A stretch of 64,000 nucleotides of DNA from Actinoplanes sandaracinus. Lineage in GTDB: Bacteria; Actinomycetota; Actinomycetes; Mycobacteriales; Micromonosporaceae. This document shows positions 1 to 9,310 of this stretch, piece after piece. Location: positions 248,001-312,000 of the forward strand of contig NZ_JASCTH010000003.1 in the NCBI RefSeq assembly GCF_030009775.1, in the 5' to 3' direction. How positions within the stretch are numbered: position 1 is the stretch's first letter; the number at the start of each line of letters is the position of its first letter. The notes below the pieces were generated by a model. It saw only the letters and a list, made by a program, of their open reading frames with translations, had not been told where the DNA came from and made no database searches. Position numbers and translations under genes: made by a program.

Positions 1-42
1 TCTTCGAGGGCTGAGCAGCCGCTCACTGAACGACCACACGAG

Positions 43-76
43 AAGGCGCCTCCCGGTTTCCGCCGGGAGGCGCCTT
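43..76. terminator. Strong hairpin terminator
   Basis: A 14-bp perfect inverted repeat (43-56 with 63-76) with a six-base loop is followed by two more T residues. It would end a plus-strand gene lying left of the window. It sits just beyond the stop of the minus-strand carbonic anhydrase, so it may serve both strands. Confidence 0.85.
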
Positions 77-114
77 TTCGCATGATCAGCCAATCCGGAT
101 CAAGGCCGGTCCGA

Positions 115-747
115 TCACCGCGGGCCGGATCCGGGCAGGAACTCGACCCAGCCGCTGTCCAGGTCGTAGACCGCCCCGGCGACGTCGATCTTGCCCGCCG
201 CGATCCCCTCGGCCAGTCCGGGGACGTCGCGCAGCCGCTCGACGGTCCGGCCCACGTGCACCCGCACCGCCCTCTCCGCCGCGTCCTCGCCGTCCAGGCC
301 GGCCTCGTGCACCGCCGGGGCCAACTCGTCCACCAGGTAGCCGACGTAGCCCACGTCGGCGCCGGGGGTGGCGCCGGCCCGCACCGCCTCCACGGTGGCG
401 TGCACCGCGCCGCACCGCTTGTGGCCCACCACGAGGACCAGGGAGACGCCCAGCTCGGCCACCGCGAAGTTGATCGAGCCGATCAGCGAGCGGTCCAGCA
501 CGTGCGCGCCGGAGCGGGCCACGCAGATCGAGCCGAACGTCTGGTCGAAGATCGCCTCCAGCGGGACCCGGGAGTCGATGCAGCCGAACACCAGCGAGTG
601 CGGTTTCTGCCCGTTGGCCGTGGCGGCCGCATGGGCGACATCGTGGCCGTAACGGGGACGGCCGTAGACGAATCGCTTGTTGCCCGCGATGAGTTCACTC
701 AAGGCGGCGGTGGGCGTGCTGACCTGGGCGTCGTGAGCGGCCGTCAT
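115..747 (-). CDS. Beta-class carbonic anhydrase
   Basis: This is a 210-residue cytoplasmic enzyme for reversible hydration of CO2 to bicarbonate. The beta-class zinc site is visible: Cys56 in FGCIDSR with the Asp58/Arg60 dyad, and His109 and Cys112 in VVGHKRCGAV. Length is normal for the bacterial family. The ATG at 747 gives a standard N-terminus running straight into the family fold. It is monocistronic, ending just before the hairpin at 43-76 and divergent from the hydrolase at 930. Some actinobacteria carry several paralogues, so the physiological role (anaplerosis or pH) cannot be assigned. Confidence 0.93.
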   Translation of the reverse strand: MTAAHDAQVSTPTAALSELIAGNKRFVYGRPRYGHDVAHAAATANGQKPHSLVFGCIDSRVPLEAIFDQTFGSICVARSGAHVLDRSLIGSINFAVAELGVSLVLVVGHKRCGAVHATVEAVRAGATPGADVGYVGYLVDELAPAVHEAGLDGEDAAERAVRVHVGRTVERLRDVPGLAEGIAAGKIDVAGAVYDLDSGWVEFLPGSGPR

Positions 748-929
748 GGTGGAGATTTTCGCTGCCTGAGCGCCCGGGGAAAGTGATTGCGAGCTAACTC
801 ACTGTTTCACCGGAATCCGAGCCGGTCGCATGAGAAATCCCGTGGAAACATGCTGGCAATACCAGTGATCACGAGTGATGCTGATTACCCGCGGGTACTG
901 CGGGGAACCGTGACCCCACGGAGGTACCC

Positions 930-1868
930 ATGATCGCGCTTACCGACGGCGTACGGCTGAACGTCTCGGTGACCGGCCCAGACGACGCACCGGTCACCGT
1001 TGTCCTTTCTCACGGCTGGTGCCAGGACCATCGCACCTGGCGCGAGCAGATCGCCGCCCTGGGCGAGATGGGGCGCAAGGCTCCGCGGGTGATCGCCTAC
1101 GACACCCGGGGTCACGGCCGCTCCGGCGCCACCCGGCGGGGCTCGGCCACCCTGGCCCAGCTCGGCGACGACATGGCCGAGGTGATCCGCCGGTACGCCC
1201 CGTCCGGCCCGGTCGTGCTGGCCGGCCATTCGATGGGCGGCATGACGATCATGGAGTACGCCCACCGCCACCCCGAGGAGTTCTCCGCCCGGGTCGCCGG
1301 CCTGCTGCTGGTCTCCACCACCGCCGAGGGCCACACCCACACCCGGTACGGCCTGCCCCCGCAACTGGCGAGCCTGCTCCGGGTCGGTGAGACGCTCGGC
1401 GCCGGCCTGCTCGCCCGTTCCGGCGCCTGGTGCCCGCACCGGGCCGTGCTGCCCGCTCTGCGCCCGGCCCTGCGCTGGCTGCTCTTCGGCGACGAGTGCG
1501 CCGAGGAGGCGATGCTCCTGACCATGCGCGGCCTCGGCCGGGCGCCGCTGCGCTCGATCGGCGGGTTCCGGGAGTCGATCGGCACCCAGCAGCGCCTGGA
1601 CACGCTGGCCGGGCTGGGTGACATGCCGGCCGCGGTGCTGGTCGGCTCGAAGGACCGGCTCACCCCGCCGGCCTGTGCCGAGTCGATCGCCCGCGCCCTG
1701 CCTTGCGCCGATGTGACGGTGGTGCCGGGCGCCGGGCACATGCTGCCGCTGGAACGGCCGGAGGAGGTTTCCGCCGCGCTTCTCAGGATCGTGCGCCGGG
1801 TGGCCCGGCAGGCGAAGCGGGCTCGGCGGCCGATCTCCTCTCCGGACCGCTCCCGCCGCGCCGCCTAG
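930..1868 (+). CDS. Alpha/beta hydrolase
   Basis: This is a 312-residue alpha/beta-hydrolase fold protein. The nucleophile elbow GHSMGG places the serine at residue 101. The acid is probably Asp242 in GSKDRLTP and the base His270 in GAGHMLP. An HGW motif near residue 28 provides the oxyanion-hole side. The ATG at 930 has a GGAGG about seven bases upstream. The last 25 residues are Arg/Lys-rich and lie beyond the fold. There is no signal peptide, so it is cytoplasmic. Substrate is unknown; esterase, lactonase and haloperoxidase-like members all look like this. Confidence 0.88.
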   Translation: MIALTDGVRLNVSVTGPDDAPVTVVLSHGWCQDHRTWREQIAALGEMGRKAPRVIAYDTRGHGRSGATRRGSATLAQLGDDMAEVIRRYAPSGPVVLAGHSMGGMTIMEYAHRHPEEFSARVAGLLLVSTTAEGHTHTRYGLPPQLASLLRVGETLGAGLLARSGAWCPHRAVLPALRPALRWLLFGDECAEEAMLLTMRGLGRAPLRSIGGFRESIGTQQRLDTLAGLGDMPAAVLVGSKDRLTPPACAESIARALPCADVTVVPGAGHMLPLERPEEVSAALLRIVRRVARQAKRARRPISSPDRSRRAA

Positions 1869-2050
1869 TCGTTTTCCGAGGAAATGCACACCTCGCAGGG
1901 AATCGGCGACGATCCTGAGAAGTTCGAACCATGGGGTGACCCCGGGGCTCGTTCGACGTGGGCGTGCGGGCAGGAGTAAGTTCGATTGCCCCCTTCGCGC
2001 GAGTGCCCCTGCGCGACTGGTGGTGCGCCATGAGAGGGAGAGCAGCGGAC

Positions 2051-4174
2051 TTGAGCGACACCACCATCCTTGAGCAGGAGATCGCGATCGAGCAGCAGCA
2101 CGTGGACCGGGTCTACGCCCGGCTCGCGGATCTGCGCCGGGACGCGTCCCGGGCCGAGAAGGAGGGTTATCAGCTTGCCGGGGTCGGCACCTTCGGGGCC
2201 CTGGTGGAGCGCGACGCGATGGTCTTCCACGCGGCCCGCCGCCGGCACGCGCTCGACGCCGAGCACGAGGGGCTAGTCTTCGGCCGCCTCGACCTGTTGA
2301 CCGGAGCCACCCACTACGTCGGGCGGATGGGCATCCGCGACGACGGCTCGAAGCCGCTGGTGGTCGACTGGCGTGCGCCGGCCGCGGCCGCGTTCTACCG
2401 GGCCACGCCGGCCGAGCCACTCGGCGTGGTGCGCCGTCGCATGATCCAGTCGACGCGGGAACGGGTCACCGGCGTCGAGGACGACCTGCTCGATCCGGAA
2501 GCGGCGCCGGAGGACATGCGGGTGGTCGGCGACGGCGCGCTGCTGGCCAGCCTGGCCAAGGCGACCGGCCGCGGCATGCGCGACATCGTCGCCACCATCC
2601 AGCGCGAGCAGGACGACGCGATCCGCTCGCCCGCCGGCGGTGTGACGATCGTGACCGGCGGTCCGGGCACCGGCAAGACCGCGGTGGCCCTGCACCGGGC
2701 GGCCTACCTGCTCTACTCCGACCGCAGCCGGTTCGCCGGCGGCGGCATCCTGGTGGTCGGGCCGTCCGGCGTCTTCGTGGAGTACATCGCGACCGTGCTG
2801 CCCTCCCTCGGTGAGGAGACGGCCTCCTTGCGGTCGCTCGGCTCGCTGGTGCCCGGCTGGGACGCGACCCGCGTCGACTCCGGCGAGGTCGCCGCGATCA
2901 AGGGCTCGCTGCGGATGCGCCGGGTGCTGGAGCGGGCCTCGCACGACGCGGTGCCGGGCGCCCCGACCGAGCTGCGACTGCTCTACCGCGGGACGCTGCT
3001 GCGGTTGACCGCCGCCGACCTGGAGCGGATCCGGCGCGCGGCCCTGCAGCGCGGGGCCCGGCGCAACGAGGTCCGCGGGCACGGCTTCGACCGGATCTTC
3101 AACGATCTCTGGGCCCAGGCCCGGGACGCCAGGGTCAGCGGCCTGCCGGAGAAGAAGGAGTTCGAGTCCGAGCTGGCCGACCGCAACGACTTCCGGGACT
3201 TCCTGAAGGCCTGGTGGCCACGCTTCACGCCGATGCGGGTGCTGTGCTGGCTGGCCGACCCGAGCCGGCTCCGGTCGTACGCGAACGGCGTCCTCTCCCG
3301 CGACGAGATCGCCACGTTGCAGGGCTCGTTCGACGCGCTCGCCACCGAGGGGCCGACGATCTCCGACGTGGCGCTGCTGGACGAGCTGGACGAGCTGTTG
3401 GGCCGGCCCCGGCAGGCGCAGAAGAAGTCGAAGAACCCGTTCCACGTGCGCGACGGGATCCAGGAGGTCAGCACGTTCGCCGACCGGCAGGCGGCGGCCC
3501 GCGCCCAGCAGGTGCAGCGCGAGGACGACTACCGCGACTACGCGCACGTGGTGGTCGACGAGTCACAGGACGTCTCGCCGATGCAGTGGCGGATGATCGG
3601 GCGGCGTGGGCAGTACGCCTCCTGGACGATCGTCGGCGACCCGGCGCAGACGGCCTGGTCCGGGGACCCGGCCGAGCTGGACCGGGCCCGGGAGCGGGCC
3701 CTGGGCAGCCGCAAGCGCAACGCCTACGCGCTGACCACCAACTACCGGAACTCGTCGGAGATCTTCGAGGTGGCGGCGAAGGTGATCCGGACGATCATGC
3801 CGGATCTGCCGCTGCCGTCCGCGGTGCGCAGCACCGGTGTCGCGCCGGTCGATGTGGCCGCCACCGTCGAGGGCCTGCCGGAGACGGTCCGGGAACTCAC
3901 CGAGAAGCAGCTCGCCGAGGTGGACGGCACGATCGGCGTGATCATGCCGGTGCCCCGCCGGGACGAGGTGGCCGGCTGGGTGGCGGGGTTGCCGGAGCGG
4001 GTCCAGGTGGTGACCGCGCTGGAGGCCAAGGGCATGGAGTACGACGCCGTGGTCCTGGTCGAGCCGTCGCAGATCGCGATCGACCCGGCCGGGGTCCGCA
4101 CCCTGTACGTCGCGCTCTCCCGCGCGACGCAGCGACTGACCACGGTGGGCACGAACCCCGGCTGGCTGCGCTAG
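2051..4174 (+). CDS. helD: HelD-like RNA polymerase-associated helicase (UvrD/Rep superfamily)
   Basis: This is an SF1-type ATPase of about 707 residues that matches the actinobacterial HelD layout: an N-terminal coiled-coil arm (first ~80 residues, EQEIAIEQQHVD onward), a Walker A GGPGTGKTAVAL (Lys near 209), Walker B/motif II VVVDESQD, and C-terminal motifs TALEAKGMEYD and LYVALSRATQRL. HelD proteins bind RNA polymerase and use ATP to release stalled or inactive complexes; in actinobacteria some affect rifampicin tolerance. The TTG at 2051 is preferred because GAGAGGGAG lies directly upstream; ATG 2030 or GTG 1958 are in-frame alternatives. It may instead be annotated simply as an AAA-family ATPase. 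Confidence 0.86.
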   Translation: MSDTTILEQEIAIEQQHVDRVYARLADLRRDASRAEKEGYQLAGVGTFGALVERDAMVFHAARRRHALDAEHEGLVFGRLDLLTGATHYVGRMGIRDDGSKPLVVDWRAPAAAAFYRATPAEPLGVVRRRMIQSTRERVTGVEDDLLDPEAAPEDMRVVGDGALLASLAKATGRGMRDIVATIQREQDDAIRSPAGGVTIVTGGPGTGKTAVALHRAAYLLYSDRSRFAGGGILVVGPSGVFVEYIATVLPSLGEETASLRSLGSLVPGWDATRVDSGEVAAIKGSLRMRRVLERASHDAVPGAPTELRLLYRGTLLRLTAADLERIRRAALQRGARRNEVRGHGFDRIFNDLWAQARDARVSGLPEKKEFESELADRNDFRDFLKAWWPRFTPMRVLCWLADPSRLRSYANGVLSRDEIATLQGSFDALATEGPTISDVALLDELDELLGRPRQAQKKSKNPFHVRDGIQEVSTFADRQAAARAQQVQREDDYRDYAHVVVDESQDVSPMQWRMIGRRGQYASWTIVGDPAQTAWSGDPAELDRARERALGSRKRNAYALTTNYRNSSEIFEVAAKVIRTIMPDLPLPSAVRSTGVAPVDVAATVEGLPETVRELTEKQLAEVDGTIGVIMPVPRRDEVAGWVAGLPERVQVVTALEAKGMEYDAVVLVEPSQIAIDPAGVRTLYVALSRATQRLTTVGTNPGWLR

Positions 4175-4175
4175 A

Positions 4176-5102
4176 TCAGGGGATCGGCACGGCCACCGCG
4201 TTGTAGGTGGTCTCCGGCGTGGGCGGCGTGGTGAAGCGGGCGTTCGGCAGGTAGAACCGCTTGCCGTACTCGGCGATCGTGGTCGGCACGTCGAAGCTCG
4301 GGTCGGTGGTGACCGACTCGAGCCTGCCCGCCGTCGCGGACCGGTTCAGCTTGATCTCGGCGATCTGGTTGAGCCGGTTCTGCACGACGTAGAGGTCGCG
4401 GCCGCGCAGCCAGAGCCCGTCGCCGTTGGTGACGAGTGTGTCGCCGACGTCGATCCGCGAGGTCACGCCGGTTGTCGACACCCGGAACAGGAATCCGGTG
4501 TTGGACTGCACGATGATCAGGCCGCGGCCGTCCGGCGTGGTGCTGATGCCGTTGGCGTTGTTGCCGGTCCGCAGCTGGATGTCGCCGGTCAGCGGGACGG
4601 CGGTGGCCGCCGCCGGGAGTCTGCCGTGCCGCCCGAACGGGACCTTGAACAGCACGAGGTTGCGTGAGTCGGTGAACCAGGCCGCCTCGTCGGTGACGAT
4701 CACGTCGTTGATGAAGGTATTGGAGCCCACCGGCTGGAGCTGGTAGGACTTCAGCACGGCGCCGGTCCGCAGGTCGAGGATCCGGGCGTCGCCGCCGGCG
4801 CCGCCGGCCACGAAGAGCCGGCCGTCGTCGATCTTGAGGCCCAGCGAGGCCGTCCCGGGGCCCTCGCTGAACGTGGCGCCCGCGCCGGTGCGCAGGTCGA
4901 CGCGGTAGATGTCGCCGTCGACACGGGAGCCGAAGTAGGCGAACGGCCGGCCGCCGATGGCGATGCCCTCCGGCTGAAAACCGCTCGGCAGGGTGATTGT
5001 GCCCGGTAGTGGGGTGGTTGGCGTCGCCGCGGCGGGCGCGGCGGTTACGGTCACCGCCAGAGCGGTGACACAGACGGCATTCGCAAGGGTACGCCGGAAC
5101 AC
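4176..5102 (-). CDS. Secreted SMP-30/gluconolactonase-like beta-propeller protein
   Basis: This is a 308-residue exported protein. Residues 1-26 form a signal peptide (basic start, Ala/Val-rich core, AAPAAAT cleavage region). The rest is a run of six-bladed-propeller-like repeats such as DGDIYRVDLRTGAG and GNNANGISTTPDGRG, typical of SMP-30/LRE-like proteins. The GTG start at 5102 has AAAGGA six bases upstream. Its stop is one base from the helD stop, so the two genes converge tightly. Relatives are sometimes labelled superoxide dismutase, but no SOD metal motif is present. The reaction is unknown; a lactonase or a non-catalytic binding propeller are both possible. Confidence 0.75.
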   Translation of the reverse strand: MFRRTLANAVCVTALAVTVTAAPAAATPTTPLPGTITLPSGFQPEGIAIGGRPFAYFGSRVDGDIYRVDLRTGAGATFSEGPGTASLGLKIDDGRLFVAGGAGGDARILDLRTGAVLKSYQLQPVGSNTFINDVIVTDEAAWFTDSRNLVLFKVPFGRHGRLPAAATAVPLTGDIQLRTGNNANGISTTPDGRGLIIVQSNTGFLFRVSTTGVTSRIDVGDTLVTNGDGLWLRGRDLYVVQNRLNQIAEIKLNRSATAGRLESVTTDPSFDVPTTIAEYGKRFYLPNARFTTPPTPETTYNAVAVPIP

Positions 5103-5172
5103 GAAACGTCCTTTCCGCTGCGTAATGGGTCATCCGGATTCTTATCGCGTGAGACGACACACACAACTGATT

Positions 5173-5190
5173 GCACATATAGCGATGTGC
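5173..5190. promoter_or_regulatory. Palindromic operator-like site upstream of the CDF transporter
   Basis: GCACAT, six bases, then ATGTGC forms a perfect 6-6-6 inverted repeat. It lies 45 bases before the transporter start and in the spacer shared with the divergent propeller gene. A metal-sensing ArsR/SmtB-type or other dimeric repressor could bind here. No regulator gene is adjacent, so the partner is unknown. Confidence 0.45.
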
Positions 5191-5234
5191 GCATACATTG
5201 GCGACGACCTGCCGGACGACGGAGGGTAGACGAC

Positions 5235-6152
5235 ATGGGAGCCGGCCACGACCACGGGACTCGAGCCCTGCTCAGCAGCGGCGCCGGGCATCGACGGCGC
5301 CTCTGGTGGGCGGCGGCGCTGCTGACCGCATTCATGGTCATCGAGGCGGTCGCGGCCGTGCTCACCGGATCACTCGCGCTGCTCTCCGACGCCGGGCACA
5401 TGTTCACCGACGTGCTGGCGATCGGCATGACACTGGCCGCGATCACGGCGGCCCACCGCGCCGGCACCGAGTCCGGCCGCACCTACGGGCTCTACCGGCT
5501 GGAGGTGCTGGCCGCGCTCGCCAACGCGGCGCTGCTCACCGCGGTCGCCGGGTTCGTCCTGGTGCAGGCGGTGCGACGGTTCACCGACCCGCCGCACGTG
5601 CCGGCCGGCTGGATGCTGCTGGTCGCGGTCGGCGGCCTGGCGGCCAACCTGGTGGCCTTCGCGCTGCTGCGCTCGGGGGCGAAGGAGAACATCGGCGTCC
5701 GCGGGGCCTACCTGGAGGTGATCGGCGACCTGCTCGGGTCGGCCGGCGTCATCCTGGCGGCGCTGATCATCTGGGGTACGGGATGGGCGTACGCGGACCC
5801 GATCGTCGCCGTCCTGGTGGCCCTGATGATTTTGCCCCGCACCTTCGCGCTCGGCCGGTCCGCCATCCGGATCCTGGTCCAGGCCGCCCCCGAGCACCTG
5901 GACGTCGCGGCGGTCCGGGACCGGCTGGCCGCCGTGCCCGGGGTCTGCGACGTGCACGACCTCCACGTCTGGACGCTGACCGAGGGCATGGACGTGGCGT
6001 CCGCCCATCTGAGCCTGGACTCGGCCGCCGAGTTGGGGTCGGTGCTCAGCGTGGCCCGTGAGGCGTTGCACGAAGAGTTCCACATCGACCACGCCACCCT
6101 TCAGGTGGAACCGGCCGGCGCGGGCCGCCACTGCACGCCGATCAGCTGGTGA
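5235..6152 (+). CDS. Cation diffusion facilitator, CzcD/ZitB type
   Basis: This is a 305-residue proton-coupled exporter of Zn2+ or a similar divalent metal in the inner membrane. Six hydrophobic segments are followed by a cytoplasmic domain ending in HDLHVWTL and EEFHIDHATLQVE, typical of the dimerisation/metal-sensing domain. The TM2 metal site HMFTD (His55, Asp59) is intact. In TM5 the usual HxxxD is EVIGD (Glu161, Asp165), which may shift metal preference. ATG 5235 follows GGAGGG by nine bases. A palindrome upstream (5173) suggests metal-responsive control. Exact metal cannot be told from sequence. Confidence 0.9.
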   Translation: MGAGHDHGTRALLSSGAGHRRRLWWAAALLTAFMVIEAVAAVLTGSLALLSDAGHMFTDVLAIGMTLAAITAAHRAGTESGRTYGLYRLEVLAALANAALLTAVAGFVLVQAVRRFTDPPHVPAGWMLLVAVGGLAANLVAFALLRSGAKENIGVRGAYLEVIGDLLGSAGVILAALIIWGTGWAYADPIVAVLVALMILPRTFALGRSAIRILVQAAPEHLDVAAVRDRLAAVPGVCDVHDLHVWTLTEGMDVASAHLSLDSAAELGSVLSVAREALHEEFHIDHATLQVEPAGAGRHCTPISW

Positions 6153-6313
6153 GGCGATCGACCGGGTGATGGCGATCACGCTTGACCCCGGGGGACGATC
6201 GGCGCATGGCGTGCGGTTCCGGGCTTGAGCGCACCACCTCTCATGACATAAACGCGATCTGTACTTTTTGCGATCCGCCACGCCGGATGCGCGAAAAAGT
6301 AAGAATGCGAGAC

Positions 6314-7249
6314 ATGAGTGACGGGCGGGTCATGGTGTTCGCACCGGCCCCACAACTGACGGTGACCATCGAGCAACACCACGACGAACCGGAACTGCAC
6401 GTCCATCCGGGCGGCCAGGGCATCTGGCAAACCCGGATGATCACGGTGCTCGGCGCTCAGGTGACGCTCTGCACGGCGGCCGGCGGTGAAGTGGGCCGGG
6501 TGCTGAGCCCGTTGCTCGGCGAATTGCCCGGGGTGACGCTGCGCCTGGTCAACCGCGAACACGGCAGCGGGTGGTACGTGCACGACCGCCGCGGCGGCAG
6601 CCGGCAGGAGATAGCCGAGCGCCCCGGCAGCCCGCTCTCCCGGCACGAATTGGACGAGCTCTACAACCTGACCCTCGCCGAGGGCCTGCGCGCCGGCATC
6701 GCGATCCTCAGCGGCCCGGCGCACCCCTCGGTGATCAAGGCCGAGGTGTACGGCCGGCTCGCCGCCGATCTGCGCGCGAACGGCTGTCAGGTGATCGCCG
6801 ACCTGTGCAGCCGCCACCTGTCCGCGGTCCTGGAGGCCGGCATCTCGGTGCTGAAGATCAGCCACGAGGAGCTGATCGCCGACGGGAAGGCGCCGGACGG
6901 CAGCACCGGCTCCCTCGTCAAGGCGCTGGTCGAGCTGCACGAGAGCGGCGCCGAGTCGGTCCTGGTCTCCCGGGCCGACATGGGCGCGCTGGCGCTCTTC
7001 GACGGCGAGATCTACAACGTGGCGCTGCCCCGGCTCACCCCGGCCGAGCATCGCGGCGCCGGCGACTCGATGACGGCCGGAGTCGCGGCCACCCTGGCCA
7101 ACGGCGGAAAGATGGACGAGGCCGTCCGGACCGGCGCGGCGGCGGGCGCGCTCAACGTCACCCGGCACGGGCTGGGCACCGGGCACGTCGACGCGGTCCG
7201 GGTCCTGACCGAGCGGGTCCGGTTGACCCCGATTGAGAAGGCATCATGA
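6314..7249 (+). CDS. PfkB-family carbohydrate kinase (1-phosphofructokinase-like)
   Basis: This is a ribokinase/PfkB-fold sugar kinase of about 311 residues. The C-terminal signature with the catalytic aspartate is clear (HRGAGDSMTAG), followed by the nucleotide-site region GAAAGALNVTRHGLG. The middle carries the family segment SGPAHPSVIKAEVYGRLA and VLKISHEEL. ATG 6314 is preferred because it is followed at once by the fold's first strand; ATG 6305 is in frame and possible. The stop overlaps the surE start by four bases (ATGA), so the two are translationally coupled. Substrate is probably a phosphosugar or nucleoside-like sugar, not proven. Confidence 0.82.
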   Translation: MSDGRVMVFAPAPQLTVTIEQHHDEPELHVHPGGQGIWQTRMITVLGAQVTLCTAAGGEVGRVLSPLLGELPGVTLRLVNREHGSGWYVHDRRGGSRQEIAERPGSPLSRHELDELYNLTLAEGLRAGIAILSGPAHPSVIKAEVYGRLAADLRANGCQVIADLCSRHLSAVLEAGISVLKISHEELIADGKAPDGSTGSLVKALVELHESGAESVLVSRADMGALALFDGEIYNVALPRLTPAEHRGAGDSMTAGVAATLANGGKMDEAVRTGAAAGALNVTRHGLGTGHVDAVRVLTERVRLTPIEKAS

Positions 7250-8112
7250 CCCCGACACCGGGCAATCAGCATCGGATGCGAATCCTGATAACGAACGACG
7301 ACGGCATCGAGTCCCCCGGCATCCGCTGGCTGGCGCGCACCTTCGCGCACGCGGGGTACGAGGTCGTGGTGGCCGCTCCGCTGAGCGAGTCGAGCGGCGC
7401 CAGCGCCTCGATGACCGCTGTCGTCCAGGACGGGAAGATCGTCTCGGAGCCGCGGGAACTCGCCGGGTGCAAGAACATCCCGACCTTCGGGGTGGCCGCC
7501 TCCCCCGCCTACATCGTCCTGCTGGCCTTGCGCGACGCCTTCGGGCCAGCGCCGGACATCGTGCTCTCCGGCATCAACCGGGGGGCGAACGCGGGAGCCG
7601 CGGTGGTGCACTCCGGAACCGTCGGCGCCTGCCTGACCGGGGCGCACGCCGGCCTGCACGGGCTCGCCGTCTCACTCGACGTGCTCACCCCGGCCGCCGC
7701 CAGCGCCGCCAGCGGGGGCGCCGCCATCGCGGCCCTCAACCACATCGACGACGAACAGCACCACTGGATCAGCGGGGCCGAGCTGGCGGTCCGGCTGCTG
7801 CCGTCCCTGCTGCACACGCCGCCCGGGACGGTCTTCAACCTGAACGTCCCCGACCTGCACGTGGACGGGATCCGCGGCCTGCGGCAGGCGACACTGGCAC
7901 GTTTCGGCCAGGTGCAGATGAGCATCGCCGAGGCCGGCGACGGTTACGTCCGGACGGCGGTGCAGGCCGCCGAGGAGACTCTCGACCCCGGCACCGACCT
8001 GGCCGCCCTCGCCGAGAACTTCGCCGTCGTCACGCCGATCCGGGCACCGCACGAGGACGTCTCCGTGCGGATCAACGTCGACGCGGTGCACGTACAGTCC
8101 CCGGCCTACTGA
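7246..8112 (+). CDS. surE: SurE-type 5'/3'-nucleotidase
   Basis: This is a SurE metal-dependent phosphatase acting on nucleoside monophosphates. The metal cluster is present: TNDDG with Asp18 and Asp19, the SESSGAS loop near 47-53, and the SGINRGANAG motif with Asn111. Length (288 residues) is slightly long because of C-terminal additions. ATG 7246 overlaps the kinase stop, which supports it over the internal ATG 7276, although the conserved fold begins at the latter. Pairing with a PfkB kinase suggests a joint role in salvage or in removing a phosphorylated metabolite; that is inference. Confidence 0.9.
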   Translation: MTPTPGNQHRMRILITNDDGIESPGIRWLARTFAHAGYEVVVAAPLSESSGASASMTAVVQDGKIVSEPRELAGCKNIPTFGVAASPAYIVLLALRDAFGPAPDIVLSGINRGANAGAAVVHSGTVGACLTGAHAGLHGLAVSLDVLTPAAASAASGGAAIAALNHIDDEQHHWISGAELAVRLLPSLLHTPPGTVFNLNVPDLHVDGIRGLRQATLARFGQVQMSIAEAGDGYVRTAVQAAEETLDPGTDLAALAENFAVVTPIRAPHEDVSVRINVDAVHVQSPAY

Positions 8113-8163
8113 CACTGGGCCGAGCCGGCACTGGCCAGGCCGCCACCGGGCCGGGCCGGCGGG

Positions 8164-8505
8164 TCAGGCGGTGACCGTCTCGTCGAACGGCTGCGGGTTG
8201 CCGAAGAGGCCGAGCAGCCCGGTGACCCAGAGCTGCCGGTGCGCGAACCGGCTGGGCCGGGTCACGACCAGCTTGACCCCGCTCACGCCGGCCAGCTGGA
8301 ACGCCGCGACGAGGGCGCTGATGCCGACCGAGTCGATGAAGGTCACGTGGCGCATGTTGAGTTCGATCCGGATGGGCGAGCCGGCGGACAGCTGAGCTGC
8401 CACGGCCTCGCGGATCTCGTACGCGTTCTCGACATCGATCTCGCCTCGCGGAGAAACCTCCACCGCACCGTCGGCCAGCGTCGACGTCGTTATCGACAGC
8501 GTCAC
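8164..8505 (-). CDS. STAS-domain anti-sigma factor antagonist
   Basis: This is a 113-residue single STAS domain of the SpoIIAA/RsbV/BldG type, which binds an anti-sigma kinase in a phosphorylation-switched partner exchange. The phospho-acceptor is Ser59 in VTFIDSVGISAL. The GTG start at 8505 has GGAGGGA six bases upstream. No anti-sigma kinase or sigma factor is adjacent, as is common for orphan antagonists in large actinobacterial genomes. It converges with surE. Confidence 0.9.
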   Translation of the reverse strand: MTLSITTSTLADGAVEVSPRGEIDVENAYEIREAVAAQLSAGSPIRIELNMRHVTFIDSVGISALVAAFQLAGVSGVKLVVTRPSRFAHRQLWVTGLLGLFGNPQPFDETVTA

Positions 8506-8795
8506 GTCTTCCCTCCACCCACCCGGCAGATCCGGGCGTTTGTTCCTCTATACGCAGGCAGCCACGCCACCGCCCCCGGTCGGGGCGGCGAGGGTTACCC
8601 CCGAAAGGTTCGGTGAAACTGCCTGAAAGGTTAGGCCCCGAACCTGTTAGACATCTGAGTGGCTCGTGTGAACCCGGTCAACAGTACTGCGGCCCGTCAA
8701 ATCGTTTTCGAACTGTGATGGCGCCTCAACCTGACGTTTGCGCCGAACCACGGGCGGGAAGATAGCTGATGACCATGTGCTGGAGGTGACGGACG

Positions 8796-9185
8796 ATGTT
8801 CGACAAGAAGAACCGGGCCGAGAGAACCGCCGACGAGGCGTGGGAGCACCTCTCCAGCGCCTGGTCCTCAGCCGGCGAGAGCGCGGGGAGGGCAGCCGGC
8901 AAGGCCGGGCGGAAGAGCCGGAAACTGGCCACCGTCGCGGGCGACCGGGTGACTTCGGTCACCGACGAGGCTCTCGCGCGCGCCACGGCGGCCGCCGACG
9001 CGCTTGCCGGGCGGCGCCCCGCCCGGCCCTGGGGCCTGATCCTCGCCATCGGCCTGGCCGGTGTCGCGGCGGGCTGGGCCGCGGCGAGCGCGGCACGGGC
9101 GGCGATCGAGCGACAGGCGGAGGACGAGGAGATCGAACTGGCCGAGACGGCGGTGGTGGTCACCCCGACGTACGACGACCATTGA
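8796..9185 (+). CDS. Small single-pass membrane protein
   Basis: This is a 129-residue protein with a hydrophilic, Ala-rich, probably helical first half (about 1-75), one transmembrane helix at about 79-99 and an acidic tail. The ATG has GGAGG about eight bases upstream. Related small proteins lie beside protein kinases in other actinomycetes, and here the kinase follows 125 bases downstream. Function unknown. The 290 bases before this gene hold no evident gene. Confidence 0.7.
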   Translation: MFDKKNRAERTADEAWEHLSSAWSSAGESAGRAAGKAGRKSRKLATVAGDRVTSVTDEALARATAAADALAGRRPARPWGLILAIGLAGVAAGWAAASAARAAIERQAEDEEIELAETAVVVTPTYDDH

Positions 9186-9310
9186 TCCTGGCGGGCCGTT
9201 TGCGCTGGCCATTGCTGGACTCCCATGACGTGCCCAGGCTCTGTACAGTTGAGCGGCATTCGGCTTGCACTCCTACAGATCCTCGATCCCCGCACAGATA
9301 AGGTCCGCTG

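Noticed and set aside
4176..5102. Superoxide dismutase (label used for some relatives)
   Set aside because: No metal-binding SOD motif; the repeats are those of a propeller.
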